From assembly GCF_042678305.1 (NCBI RefSeq), contig NZ_JBHUDT010000001.1: a stretch of 64,000 bases of DNA; one strand, given 5' to 3'. Each line of letters starts with the position of its first letter. The first letter of the stretch is position 1. Below the pieces are notes generated by a model, which saw only the letters and a program-made list of their open reading frames with translations, ran no database searches and had not been told where the DNA came from. Of this stretch, positions 42,544-51,168 are shown one piece after another. Source of the stretch: Gelatiniphilus marinus. GTDB lineage: Bacteria > Bacteroidota > Bacteroidia > Flavobacteriales > Flavobacteriaceae. The position numbers and the translations under genes are program-made.

Positions 42544-43767
42544 ATGACTAACGAGATTTTCCTATTAAAAATTTCAGGACAAGATAAACCTGGTTTAACC
42601 TCTGGCTTAACCGAGGTTTTAGCAAAATACGGCGCTAAAGTGTTGGATATTGGGCAAGCAAATATTCACGATACTTTATCTTTGGGTATTATGTTTGTTA
42701 TCGAGCGGGGTAAAGAATCGGCACCCGTATTAAAAGATTTGCTGTTTAAATCGTACGAACTTGGTATTAAAGCTAAATTTATTCATATATCGCTCGAAGA
42801 TTACGAGAAATGGGTAACCCTTCAAGGTAAAAACCGTTACATTGTAACCATTTTAGGTGAAAAACTAGCAGCCGAACAAATATCTGAAGTTACCAAAATC
42901 ATTTCAGAAAAAAACTTAAATATTGATTCAATAAAACGGCTTACAGGACGCTTGTCGCTTGTAAACAAAGAAGAATATCCTAGAGCTTCAATACAGTTAT
43001 CTATTCGAGGGGAAATTGGCGATAAAACAGAATTTACCGAAAAATTCATGCAAATTTCCAGGGAATTGGATGTCGATATCGCATTTCAAGAAGATAATAT
43101 CTACCGCCGAAACAGGCGTTTAGTGTGTTTTGATATGGATTCTACATTGATTCAAACCGAGGTTATCGATGAATTAGCAGAATTAGCTGGCGTTGGCGAA
43201 CAGGTAAAAGCCATTACAGAATCGGCAATGAACGGCGAAATAGACTTTAACGAAAGTTTTAAACGCCGTATGAAACTCTTAAAAGGTTTAAGCGAAGATG
43301 TGTTGCAAGATGTTGCAGTAAATTTACCAATCACCAAAGGGGCACGCCGATTAATAGACACCTTAAAAAGCTACGGATTTAAAACCGCTATCCTTTCGGG
43401 AGGTTTTACCTATTTTGGTCATTATTTGCAAAAAGAATTGGGTATAGATTATGTTTATGCCAACCAATTGGAAATTAAAGATGGCCACTTAACTGGCGGT
43501 TACCTTGGCGAGATTGTAGATGGTAATAAAAAAGCCGAATACCTAAAGGACATCGCAAAAAAAGAAGGCATAGATATTAGCCAGACCATAGCAGTTGGCG
43601 ACGGAGCAAACGATTTGCAAATGCTTAACCTCGCTGGCTTGGGCATTGCTTTTCATGCCAAACCAAAGGTAAAAGATAACGCGCAGAGTGCAATATCTAG
43701 CATAGGTTTAGATGGCGTTTTGTATTTGTTGGGCTACCACGATAGGCATATCGATTTGTTAGAGTAG
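42544..43767 (+). CDS. serB: Phosphoserine phosphatase with N-terminal ACT domains
   Basis: Residues 1-180 form two ACT-like modules (FLLKISGQDKPGLTSGLTEV, IVTILGEKL), probably for amino-acid sensing. The C-terminal HAD phosphatase has FDMDSTLIQTEVID, LSGGF for motif II, and GDGANDLQML. It performs the last step of serine synthesis. Length (407) suits the SerB class with tandem ACT domains. No serA or serC gene is in the window. Confidence 0.94.
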   Translation: MTNEIFLLKISGQDKPGLTSGLTEVLAKYGAKVLDIGQANIHDTLSLGIMFVIERGKESAPVLKDLLFKSYELGIKAKFIHISLEDYEKWVTLQGKNRYIVTILGEKLAAEQISEVTKIISEKNLNIDSIKRLTGRLSLVNKEEYPRASIQLSIRGEIGDKTEFTEKFMQISRELDVDIAFQEDNIYRRNRRLVCFDMDSTLIQTEVIDELAELAGVGEQVKAITESAMNGEIDFNESFKRRMKLLKGLSEDVLQDVAVNLPITKGARRLIDTLKSYGFKTAILSGGFTYFGHYLQKELGIDYVYANQLEIKDGHLTGGYLGEIVDGNKKAEYLKDIAKKEGIDISQTIAVGDGANDLQMLNLAGLGIAFHAKPKVKDNAQSAISSIGLDGVLYLLGYHDRHIDLLE

Positions 43768-43784
43768 CACAATCATTATATTTG
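43755..43784 (+). promoter_or_regulatory. Bacteroidota-type promoter before the GH3/beta-lactamase gene
   Basis: TTTG (43755-43758) and TATATTTG (43777-43784) are separated by 18 bases. The start would be near 43791, leaving a leader of about 170 bases. The element overlaps the end of serB. Confidence 0.45.
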
Positions 43785-43964
43785 TGTATAATGGCATTAC
43801 AATTTTGGTTTTTTGGCGAATTTTAACGCATCATGGGTTTTCCGTGAGGTAGTATATTTATAATTCTATCTTAAAGTCTTTTTTTCTTCTTTTTAAAAGT
43901 AGTAATTTGGCACAGTTTTTCTGCCGAAATATTTTTCTGCTATTAATCAAAATTAACCTGTTAT

Positions 43965-46883
43965 ATGCGTCATTTAGTACTCTCAATACTTACATTTTTT
44001 ATCGTAATCTTTACCTTTGGTCAAACCACCTCAAACCCTTTATTACATGAAAATGCAGAAGCACAGCAAAAATGGGTAGATAGTGTATATAGCTCTTTAA
44101 CCCTAAAAGAAAAAATTGGGCAGTTGTACATGATCATGGTTTTTACCAATCAAGATAAAAAAGCCATTGATGCCAATGTAAAGCTTATTCAAGATCATAA
44201 ATTGGGAGGTGTTATCTATTCCCTTGGTGGTCCGGTAAAACAAGCCAAATTAAACAATATGCTGCAAGCTACGGCTAAAGTGCCGCTTTTGGTTGGTATG
44301 GATGCCGAATGGGGATTGGGCATGCGACTAGATTCTACCTATTCCTTTCCTTGGAACATGACACTTGGTGCCATAAAAAACAACACCCTAGTTAAACAAG
44401 CCGGAAAGCATATTGGCGAACATTGTAAACGATTGGGCGTACATTTTAATTTCGCCCCTGTGGTAGATATTAACACCAACCCCAAAAACCCCATTATTGG
44501 CAACCGCTCCTTTGGGGAAGATAGAGATAATGTAACCGCTAAAGCTTTGGCCTTTATGGAAGGTATGCAAAATGCCGGTGTTTTGGCCAACGCAAAACAT
44601 TTTCCTGGGCATGGCGATACAGACCAAGATTCGCACAAAACCCTGCCAACCATTAATTTTAGCAAAAAACGAATAGATTCTGTTGAGTTGTATCCCTATA
44701 AAAAACTAATTAACAAAGGACTTTCCAGTGTTATGGTGGCGCATTTAAACGTGCCTAGTTTAGAGTCGCGCTCCGGGTATCCCTCATCATTATCAAAACA
44801 TATTGTTACAGATATTTTAAAGGAACGTTTAGGTTTTGAAGGCCTTATATTTACCGATGCTTTAAATATGAAAGGCGCCTCGGATTTTGATGAATCGGGA
44901 GCCATAGATTTAGCGGCATTTAAAGCCGGTAACGATGTTTTGTTAATTTCTGAAGATGTTCCAAAGGGCATTTCAAAAATAGCAAAAGCCTATGAAAAAG
45001 GCGAGATTACCGAGGCGCGTTTGGCACATTCGGTTAAAAAAGTGCTTCAGGCCAAATACAAAGTAGGATTGCACAACTACAAACCCATCGGGCTCCATAA
45101 TTTAAACAAAGATTTAAATAGAATTCAAGACGATGTATTGTACGAAGACCTAATTGAAGATGCCATAACCATAGTAAAAAACAAAAACAATTTGTTGCCT
45201 TTACGACAACTGGAAACAAAAGCCATAGCTTATGTAAAAATGGGAGACGATAGTGGTAAACCGTTTTTTAACGAACTAAAAAAATACACAAAAGTACATG
45301 CCATTGAAGCTGAAAAGTTAGATGATTTAATAAAAAAATTACAACCCTACAATACGGTTGTGGTAGGTTTACACCGCTCTAACGATAACCCTTGGAAACC
45401 TTATAAATTTACCGATAAAGAGTTGGTTTGGCTGCACGAAATAGCCAGAACACATACCGTAATATTAGATGTTTTTGTAAAACCCTATGCGCTTTCAGAT
45501 TTAAAAACCATCGAAAATATTGAAAGTATCGTAGTGAGTTATCAAAATAGCGAAATTGCGCAACAAAAATCGGCTCAAATTATATTTGGTGCTATCGCCG
45601 CAAAAGGCGCATTGCCAGTATCTGCAGGCGAATTTTTTAAAGTAGGAGATGGCATTAATACCTTTTCAATAAAACGATTGGGATATTCCACTCCAGAGCG
45701 TGTGGGGATGAATTCGTTAAAATTAAATAAAATAGATGCCGTAGCTCAAATGGCGGTTGACTCGATGATGACTCCGGGAATTCAACTCTTGGTGGCAAGA
45801 CACGGTAAAGTAATTTACAATAAAAACTTTGGAAAACACACCTATAAAGGCAAAGAAAAAGTAGCTTTTGATGATGTTTACGATGTCGCCTCACTAACAA
45901 AAATATTGGCAACATTACCCATTCTTATGCAAATGGTAGAGCAAGGATTGGTGTCTTTAGATAGTAAACTATCTGAGATTTTACCAGAGTACAAAAAATC
46001 AAACAAAAAAGACATAACCATTAAAAAAATGCTATCCCATTATGCCCGCTTAAGACCATGGGAACCCTTTTACTATAAAACACTCGATTCGGTTACAAAA
46101 CGCCCAAGCTCCAAATATTATCGAAAAACCAAAAGCGACAAATTTAATATTGAAGTGTCTAAAAATTTGTTTTTACGAACCGATTACAAAGATTCTATAA
46201 ATAGTATTATTAAAGATTCTCAACTGTTAGATAGACTGCGATACCGTTACAGCGATTTCCCCTATTATATTTTAAAGAAATTTATTGAAAAACATTACAA
46301 CAAAGGCTTAGACGAAATCGTGCAAGATCATTTTTATAAACCCTTAGGAGCCAATTACACCCTGTACAATCCGTACCATAAAATAAGCAACAAAAAAATT
46401 GTTCCAACTGAAATTGACGACTACTATCGCTACCAAAAAGTACATGGTTTTGTACACGATATGGGAGCCGCTATGCAAAATGGAGTGGGCGGTCATGCCG
46501 GTGTGTTTAGTAATGCCAACGATGTTGCAAAGATTATGCAAATGTACCTGCAAAAAGGCTTTTACGGTGGTAAGCGGTACCTAAAACCAGAAACCGTTAA
46601 TAGGTTTAATACCTGCTATTTTTGTGAAGATGATAATAGAAGAGGTGTTGGTTTCGATAAACCCCAATTGGGCGAAGAAGGGCCAACTTGTGGTTGCATT
46701 TCTATGACCAGTTTTGGGCATTCCGGGTTTACCGGAACTTATACTTGGGCAGACCCCGAAGAAGAGATTATTTATGTGTTTTTGGCAAATAGAACCTATC
46801 CAAGAGCAGGTAAAAATATTTTGCTGAAAAAGAATATAAGAACAGATATACAACGTTTAATTTACGAAGCGATTGAAGATTAA
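43965..46883 (+). CDS. GH3 beta-N-acetylhexosaminidase fused to serine hydrolase (beta-lactamase fold)
   Basis: After a signal peptide (LVLSILTFFIVIFTFGQ) comes a family 3 glycosidase domain with the NagZ-type loop AKHFPGHGDTDQDSH, which holds the catalytic His-Asp dyad, and FAPVVDINTNPKNP. A GH3 C-terminal-like domain follows (about 400-570). From about 590 a beta-lactamase/penicillin-binding fold begins, with SLTK as the SxxK nucleophile motif and YRYSDF near the second motif. The fusion suits periplasmic peptidoglycan turnover, cutting GlcNAc-MurNAc bonds and acting on peptide bonds or esters. Both active sites look intact. Confidence 0.9.
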   Translation: MRHLVLSILTFFIVIFTFGQTTSNPLLHENAEAQQKWVDSVYSSLTLKEKIGQLYMIMVFTNQDKKAIDANVKLIQDHKLGGVIYSLGGPVKQAKLNNMLQATAKVPLLVGMDAEWGLGMRLDSTYSFPWNMTLGAIKNNTLVKQAGKHIGEHCKRLGVHFNFAPVVDINTNPKNPIIGNRSFGEDRDNVTAKALAFMEGMQNAGVLANAKHFPGHGDTDQDSHKTLPTINFSKKRIDSVELYPYKKLINKGLSSVMVAHLNVPSLESRSGYPSSLSKHIVTDILKERLGFEGLIFTDALNMKGASDFDESGAIDLAAFKAGNDVLLISEDVPKGISKIAKAYEKGEITEARLAHSVKKVLQAKYKVGLHNYKPIGLHNLNKDLNRIQDDVLYEDLIEDAITIVKNKNNLLPLRQLETKAIAYVKMGDDSGKPFFNELKKYTKVHAIEAEKLDDLIKKLQPYNTVVVGLHRSNDNPWKPYKFTDKELVWLHEIARTHTVILDVFVKPYALSDLKTIENIESIVVSYQNSEIAQQKSAQIIFGAIAAKGALPVSAGEFFKVGDGINTFSIKRLGYSTPERVGMNSLKLNKIDAVAQMAVDSMMTPGIQLLVARHGKVIYNKNFGKHTYKGKEKVAFDDVYDVASLTKILATLPILMQMVEQGLVSLDSKLSEILPEYKKSNKKDITIKKMLSHYARLRPWEPFYYKTLDSVTKRPSSKYYRKTKSDKFNIEVSKNLFLRTDYKDSINSIIKDSQLLDRLRYRYSDFPYYILKKFIEKHYNKGLDEIVQDHFYKPLGANYTLYNPYHKISNKKIVPTEIDDYYRYQKVHGFVHDMGAAMQNGVGGHAGVFSNANDVAKIMQMYLQKGFYGGKRYLKPETVNRFNTCYFCEDDNRRGVGFDKPQLGEEGPTCGCISMTSFGHSGFTGTYTWADPEEEIIYVFLANRTYPRAGKNILLKKNIRTDIQRLIYEAIED

Positions 46884-46888
46884 ATAAT

Positions 46889-46948
46889 CCTGCAAGGGTT
46901 TTAATAACTTTGTAGGTATAAACAAGAGATTCCCGTCTGCGCGGGAAT
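46889..46948. repeat. Two dispersed palindromes in the bshA leader
   Basis: CCTGCAA (46889) pairs with TTTGTAGG (46909-46916). Then ATTCCCG (46929-46935) pairs with CGGGAAT (46942-46948) around TCTGCG. Most of the 81-base gap before bshA consists of these two hairpins. The second has a relative at 33613-33635. Confidence 0.55.
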
Positions 46949-46964
46949 TAAAAAACAGGAGTTA

Positions 46965-48101
46965 ATGAAAATAGGCATTGTTTGTTACCCAACATTTGGC
47001 GGTAGTGGCGTTGTGGCCACAGAGCTTGGTTTAGAGCTTTCTAAACGCGGGCACGAAATTCATTTTATTACTTATAAGCAACCCGTTAGATTGGAGTTGT
47101 TAAATAACAAGGTGCATTACCACGAAGTAAATGTGCCAGAATATCCCTTGTTTCATTATCAACCTTACGAGCTTGCATTATCAAGTAAATTAGTAGATAT
47201 GGTTAAGCTTCATAAAATAGAAATTCTACATGTACATTATGCCATTCCGCATGCTTATGCGGCATATATGGCCAAAAAAATGCTTATCGAAGAAAATATT
47301 TACGTGCCAATTGTAACCACATTGCACGGTACCGATATCACGCTTGTAGGCAGCCATCCGTTTTATAAACCCGCGGTTACTTTCAGCATTAATAAATCGG
47401 ATGCCGTAACAGCGGTATCCAAAAGTTTAAAAGAAGATACTTTGCGCTTATTCGATATTAAAAATGAAATACATGTTGTTTCCAATTTTATTGATTTAAG
47501 TAAATACAAACAGAATTTTACCGATTGCCAACGTAGTATGATGGCAGATAATGATGAAAAGATAATTACCCATATTAGTAATTTACGGCCAGTAAAGCGT
47601 ATTGAAGATGTTATTACTGTTTTTTATAACATTCAAAAAGAACTGCCAGCAAAATTAATGCTGGTTGGCGAAGGGCCAGTGCGGGAGAAAATGGATTGTC
47701 TATGCCAAGAATTAGGTATTTCCGATAAGGTAGTTTTCTTCGGAAAAAGCAACGAGATACATAAGATCCTTTGTTTTAGCGACTTGTTTCTGTTGCCATC
47801 TCAAACCGAGAGTTTTGGTTTAGCAGCACTAGAAGCCATGGCCTCTGGTGTGCCGGTAATTTCTAGTAATGCAGGAGGCATACCAGAAGTTAACGTACAT
47901 GGTGTTTCTGGGTATTTAAGCAATGTGGGCGATGTGGACGATATGGCCAAAAACGCATTACATATTTTAAGTGATGAAACTAGGTTAAAAACCTTTAAAA
48001 ACAACGCCAGAAAAGAATCGTTTAAATACGATTTGCATAGCATTGTACCTCAGTACGAAAAAATTTACCAAGACACCTTGGCAAAATGTATGGTGCTGTA
48101 A
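46965..48101 (+). CDS. bshA: N-acetyl-alpha-D-glucosaminyl L-malate synthase BshA
   Basis: This is a GT4 glycosyltransferase with the BshA-type opening IGIVCYPTFGGSGVVATELG, HVHYAIPHAYAA, TTLHGTDITLVG, and the donor site SQTESFGLAALEAMASGVP. It joins GlcNAc from UDP-GlcNAc to L-malate, the first step of bacillithiol synthesis, the low-molecular-weight thiol of many Bacteroidota. bshB and bshC are not in the window. Its stop is 3 bases from the stop of the convergent lipoprotein gene. Confidence 0.95.
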   Translation: MKIGIVCYPTFGGSGVVATELGLELSKRGHEIHFITYKQPVRLELLNNKVHYHEVNVPEYPLFHYQPYELALSSKLVDMVKLHKIEILHVHYAIPHAYAAYMAKKMLIEENIYVPIVTTLHGTDITLVGSHPFYKPAVTFSINKSDAVTAVSKSLKEDTLRLFDIKNEIHVVSNFIDLSKYKQNFTDCQRSMMADNDEKIITHISNLRPVKRIEDVITVFYNIQKELPAKLMLVGEGPVREKMDCLCQELGISDKVVFFGKSNEIHKILCFSDLFLLPSQTESFGLAALEAMASGVPVISSNAGGIPEVNVHGVSGYLSNVGDVDDMAKNALHILSDETRLKTFKNNARKESFKYDLHSIVPQYEKIYQDTLAKCMVL

Positions 48102-48104
48102 TTT

Positions 48105-49673
48105 TTAATCTTCCTCTGGAAATATTATATGTTGATAGGCGCCTAAATCTGGAGAGGTGGTTCTGTTTACATTTAAAATATCGGTAGGTACTTGACTTGA
48201 AAAAGCCACATTTCCTTTATTAATAGCGGCAGATTCATCGCCAATTAATAGTTGGTTTAGTGCCGTATCTTTAAAGTTAGGGTTTTCGTTAAATATGTTG
48301 TTTTCGTAATGGTTAATATTGTTTAAATCGTAATTGGCCCCTGTAAAGTTGTTGTTGTTATCTTCAAAACGGATTAAGCAATTGGTAAACTTAAAGTTAA
48401 ACACCACTGATGTGTCTTCAATTTCATCTAACAAAATCTCCGGATTATCATTGCCGTAAATAATGCAATTGTTAAAATTGGCTTCGGTTAAATCTGCAAT
48501 AATAGCATTATTGTCTTGGTCTGTTACAAAATTGTTGAGTAAAACAGAAGGGAATTGCCTAAAGCCAGCATCCCAATAATTGGCAATAGTACAATGCGTA
48601 AAGTTATATTTTCCGCCTAAAGTTCCTGCAAACGAAGATTGGCCAGCATTGTTTACAACCACATTTTCTGCGGTTATTGAGGTGTTGCGCCCAAGAATGC
48701 CAAAATTGCTGGAATTGTAAATTTGGGAATTGGTAATTTTTAGTTTTTGGGTAGCTGCGTTTGGGTTGCCATCGCTTAAAATACCAACGCTTGCATTTTT
48801 AATTGTTGCGTAGTTTATGGTGTTATTTATGCTGCCATCTATCAACCAAATAGTGCCCCATTGCCCTGGTGTATCAGAGAAATTGGGTTCTAATCTATCG
48901 CCTTCAAAAACAACTTCATTTTCTAATACATCTTGGTCGTTACTATATGTGCCATTAACATTTATTGTTGCACCGTCAGAAACTATTAACCCGGAATTTG
49001 AATGAAAGTGTAATCGTGCGCCAGCATTTACGGTTAGTGTTTCGCCGTTTGGTACTGCGGCAAACCCGTAAATAACATAGGGTTTTTCGTTTGTAAAAGT
49101 GAGTTCTGTGGGCAATAATTCGCGACCTTGTAATTCGGTTTCAATTAATTCGCCACCAATGTTAAGCGTTAGTTTTTCAATAACTTTTGTGGTGTTATCT
49201 CTATTGGGATAAATAAAAACGGCATCTTGAACAAGCGTTACAAGTTCTACTTTTTGCAAGTTTGAATTGGAATCGAATTCAATTTGATCGGTATATAAAT
49301 ACTTGCCGTTGGGGTTTGGGAAGTTGTTAATATCTATGGTGGTTTCAACAAAAATAAATAAACTGTCTTTAGCTAAAACCTGAATGTTTTCAAATGTTTT
49401 TCCAGAAATGCCATCAATATTCAGTCTGTAATTAGATGCGTTGCCCAAACCCAATTTAATACTGGGTATTACAATATCATCATCACTTTTATTGTAAACC
49501 TTTAAATTATAAGTGCTAGAGCCAATATTGGTAAATACGGTGTCTAAATACACAGTGTCTTTAGAAAATTGAAGGGTTCCGGTACTAGGCGAAAATTCAA
49601 AATCTTTACGGCAAGAACTCCAAAGCATTAAAAAACAAATGGTACATATAAAATAAAGAATATTGCGTTTCAT
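48105..49673 (-). CDS. Lipoprotein with right-handed beta-helix domain
   Basis: The lipobox MLWSSC places an acylated Cys at about residue 21. Residues 30-190 form a beta-rich domain with LDTVFTNIGSSTYNLKVYN, similar to immunoglobulin-like DUF1573-type repeats. From about 230 a parallel beta-helix follows, with repeated short strands (LKITNSQIYNSSNFGI, NFNNCIIYGN). The C-terminus, SAAINKG then PDLGAYQ, is the choice-of-anchor-type closing motif common in secreted Bacteroidota beta-helix proteins. It is probably surface or periplasmic; the ligand is unknown. Confidence 0.8.
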   Translation of the reverse strand: MKRNILYFICTICFLMLWSSCRKDFEFSPSTGTLQFSKDTVYLDTVFTNIGSSTYNLKVYNKSDDDIVIPSIKLGLGNASNYRLNIDGISGKTFENIQVLAKDSLFIFVETTIDINNFPNPNGKYLYTDQIEFDSNSNLQKVELVTLVQDAVFIYPNRDNTTKVIEKLTLNIGGELIETELQGRELLPTELTFTNEKPYVIYGFAAVPNGETLTVNAGARLHFHSNSGLIVSDGATINVNGTYSNDQDVLENEVVFEGDRLEPNFSDTPGQWGTIWLIDGSINNTINYATIKNASVGILSDGNPNAATQKLKITNSQIYNSSNFGILGRNTSITAENVVVNNAGQSSFAGTLGGKYNFTHCTIANYWDAGFRQFPSVLLNNFVTDQDNNAIIADLTEANFNNCIIYGNDNPEILLDEIEDTSVVFNFKFTNCLIRFEDNNNNFTGANYDLNNINHYENNIFNENPNFKDTALNQLLIGDESAAINKGNVAFSSQVPTDILNVNRTTSPDLGAYQHIIFPEED

Positions 49674-49810
49674 AAATTGAGTTGAAGAATATAAATAACA
49701 GTAAAAATAGATAATTATACTTTAAGCGTTAAAAATATAACTTTTGAATATATGAATTAGTATAATGTTTCATGTTTTTCGTAAAATGAGTATATCTAAG
49801 AGATACTGAA

Positions 49811-49846
49811 AAAAATAAATCCTTGCGTTATTTACAAGGATTTTTT
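49811..49846. terminator. Bidirectional terminator downstream of the patatin gene
   Basis: ATCCTTG (49819-49825) pairs with CAAGGAT (49835-49841), flanked by A-rich sequence on the left and T6 on the right. It can therefore work on either strand. On the minus strand it lies about 120 bases after the patatin stop. Confidence 0.65.
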
Positions 49847-49963
49847 GTTGAGAAAGAAGAATTGTCCAGAACATATTATTTCCTGTTATAGAGTGTTTTT
49901 TGAAAGTTTATGTTTTTAATGCCATAACTAACTTGTTTTTAAGAAAATTTGTAAAAAATATAA

Positions 49964-51098
49964 TTAATCGAAGTGCTTTTTTAAAACACTTTTGGAAGCT
50001 GCTACACCAATATTGTAAAGTTCTTTTCTGTTTTCGGCATTGCTCATTTCAATTAAACTTTCAACATCTTTATTGTTAAACGTTTTTCCTAAGTCTAATC
50101 CATTTAAGTCATTTTCGGTAATTGGGAAGTTGTATCTCAAATATTTAATTAGTGCTTTGTTACCTATAAAATCATCTTTTAACGATTCGATTTCCATATC
50201 AATGTATTGCGCAGTAGGCGAGTTTGAAAGCCATTGCAAAATAATCTGGTTTTGCCAACTTGCATCTTGCATTAGCATATTAGGAATATTTTCCGCCCAA
50301 GTTTTTAACCATGCTTCTTCAATTTCTTGGGTTTGTTTTTTTGAATATACTATATCCGGTACCTACAGAAACTACGGTTAACTTGTCCTCGCCCATATCC
50401 CATTTAAACGGAAAGCCTTTTAGGGTTGCAACCATTAACAACGTTAGTGCAGGATTATTGGCCATACTAACTCCGCCATCAACAAATGCAGCACGTTGCC
50501 CATCGCCAACATCAATCATTTGAGGCGCAAAATAAGTAGGGGCAGCACTACTTGCCCTTACGGCTTGCCAAAGGGGTATGTTTTTATTCTTTCCAATATT
50601 GGTGTCGTAAAATTTACCTTTTGGATGATTGATGATGGGCCACACACTATTGGTATCGGCTCTTTTGGCAACAATGCAAAGCCCAGTTTTAATTTGATCA
50701 CTACCTAAGGTTATTTCGCCAAAAGCGTTTTTTAAGCTTTGTTCCAATGCTTTGTAATCGTAGCCAGCCTTTAAAAATTTCCATGTTTCCAAGGGATTCC
50801 AGAAACTTCTCTTTTTTCCGAATATTTTTCCGCCTAAATCCATGTATAGGCTTACTATTTCATCAACCGATTTTCCAACGGCCAATGCCCCAGCAATAAT
50901 TGAGCCCGTTGAGGTGCCTCCAATTAAATCGAAATGGTCACAGAGCAGATAGTCGTTTCCGTGTTTTTCGCGTAAAATGGTTTCGATTTTTTTTAAATAG
51001 CCTAGGGTTAATGCACCTCTAATTCCTCCGCCATCTAATGAAAGAATGTTTTTTGAACCGGAATTTGGGTCTAGGTGTTCTTGGAATGTTTTTTTCAT
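49964..51098 (-). pseudogene. Patatin-like phospholipase, split by a frameshift in an A7 tract
   Basis: The first frame (51098 to 50319) has the full patatin catalytic apparatus: oxyanion hole DGGGIRG (22-28), nucleophile GTSTG (Ser63) and AFVDGGVSMANNP with the catalytic Asp. It lacks a signal peptide, so the enzyme would act in the cytosol on membrane lipids. At a run of seven A residues (T7 on the plus strand, 50336-50342) the frame shifts and ends at NPRN. With six A residues it would continue as FKKQTQEIEEAWLKTWAEN into the second frame (50278 to 49964), giving about 377 residues. This may be a true mutation, phase variation or a sequencing error. It lies 70 bases after the TIR-like/TPR gene. 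Confidence 0.82.
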
Positions 51099-51168
51099 TT
51101 TATTGATTTATTGGTTGGTTATTTTTTTGCAATGTCTCCAGTTGTTATGGCAGATAATGGTGGGTGTC

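Noticed and set aside
46957..46961. AGGAG as a Shine-Dalgarno site for bshA
   Set aside because: It is only three bases from the ATG, too close to work normally, and Bacteroidota rarely use such sites.
50040..50381. A plus-strand frame of 113 codons opposite the patatin frameshift
   Set aside because: It is antisense to coding sequence that continues the patatin family when one base is removed; its own sequence shows no family.
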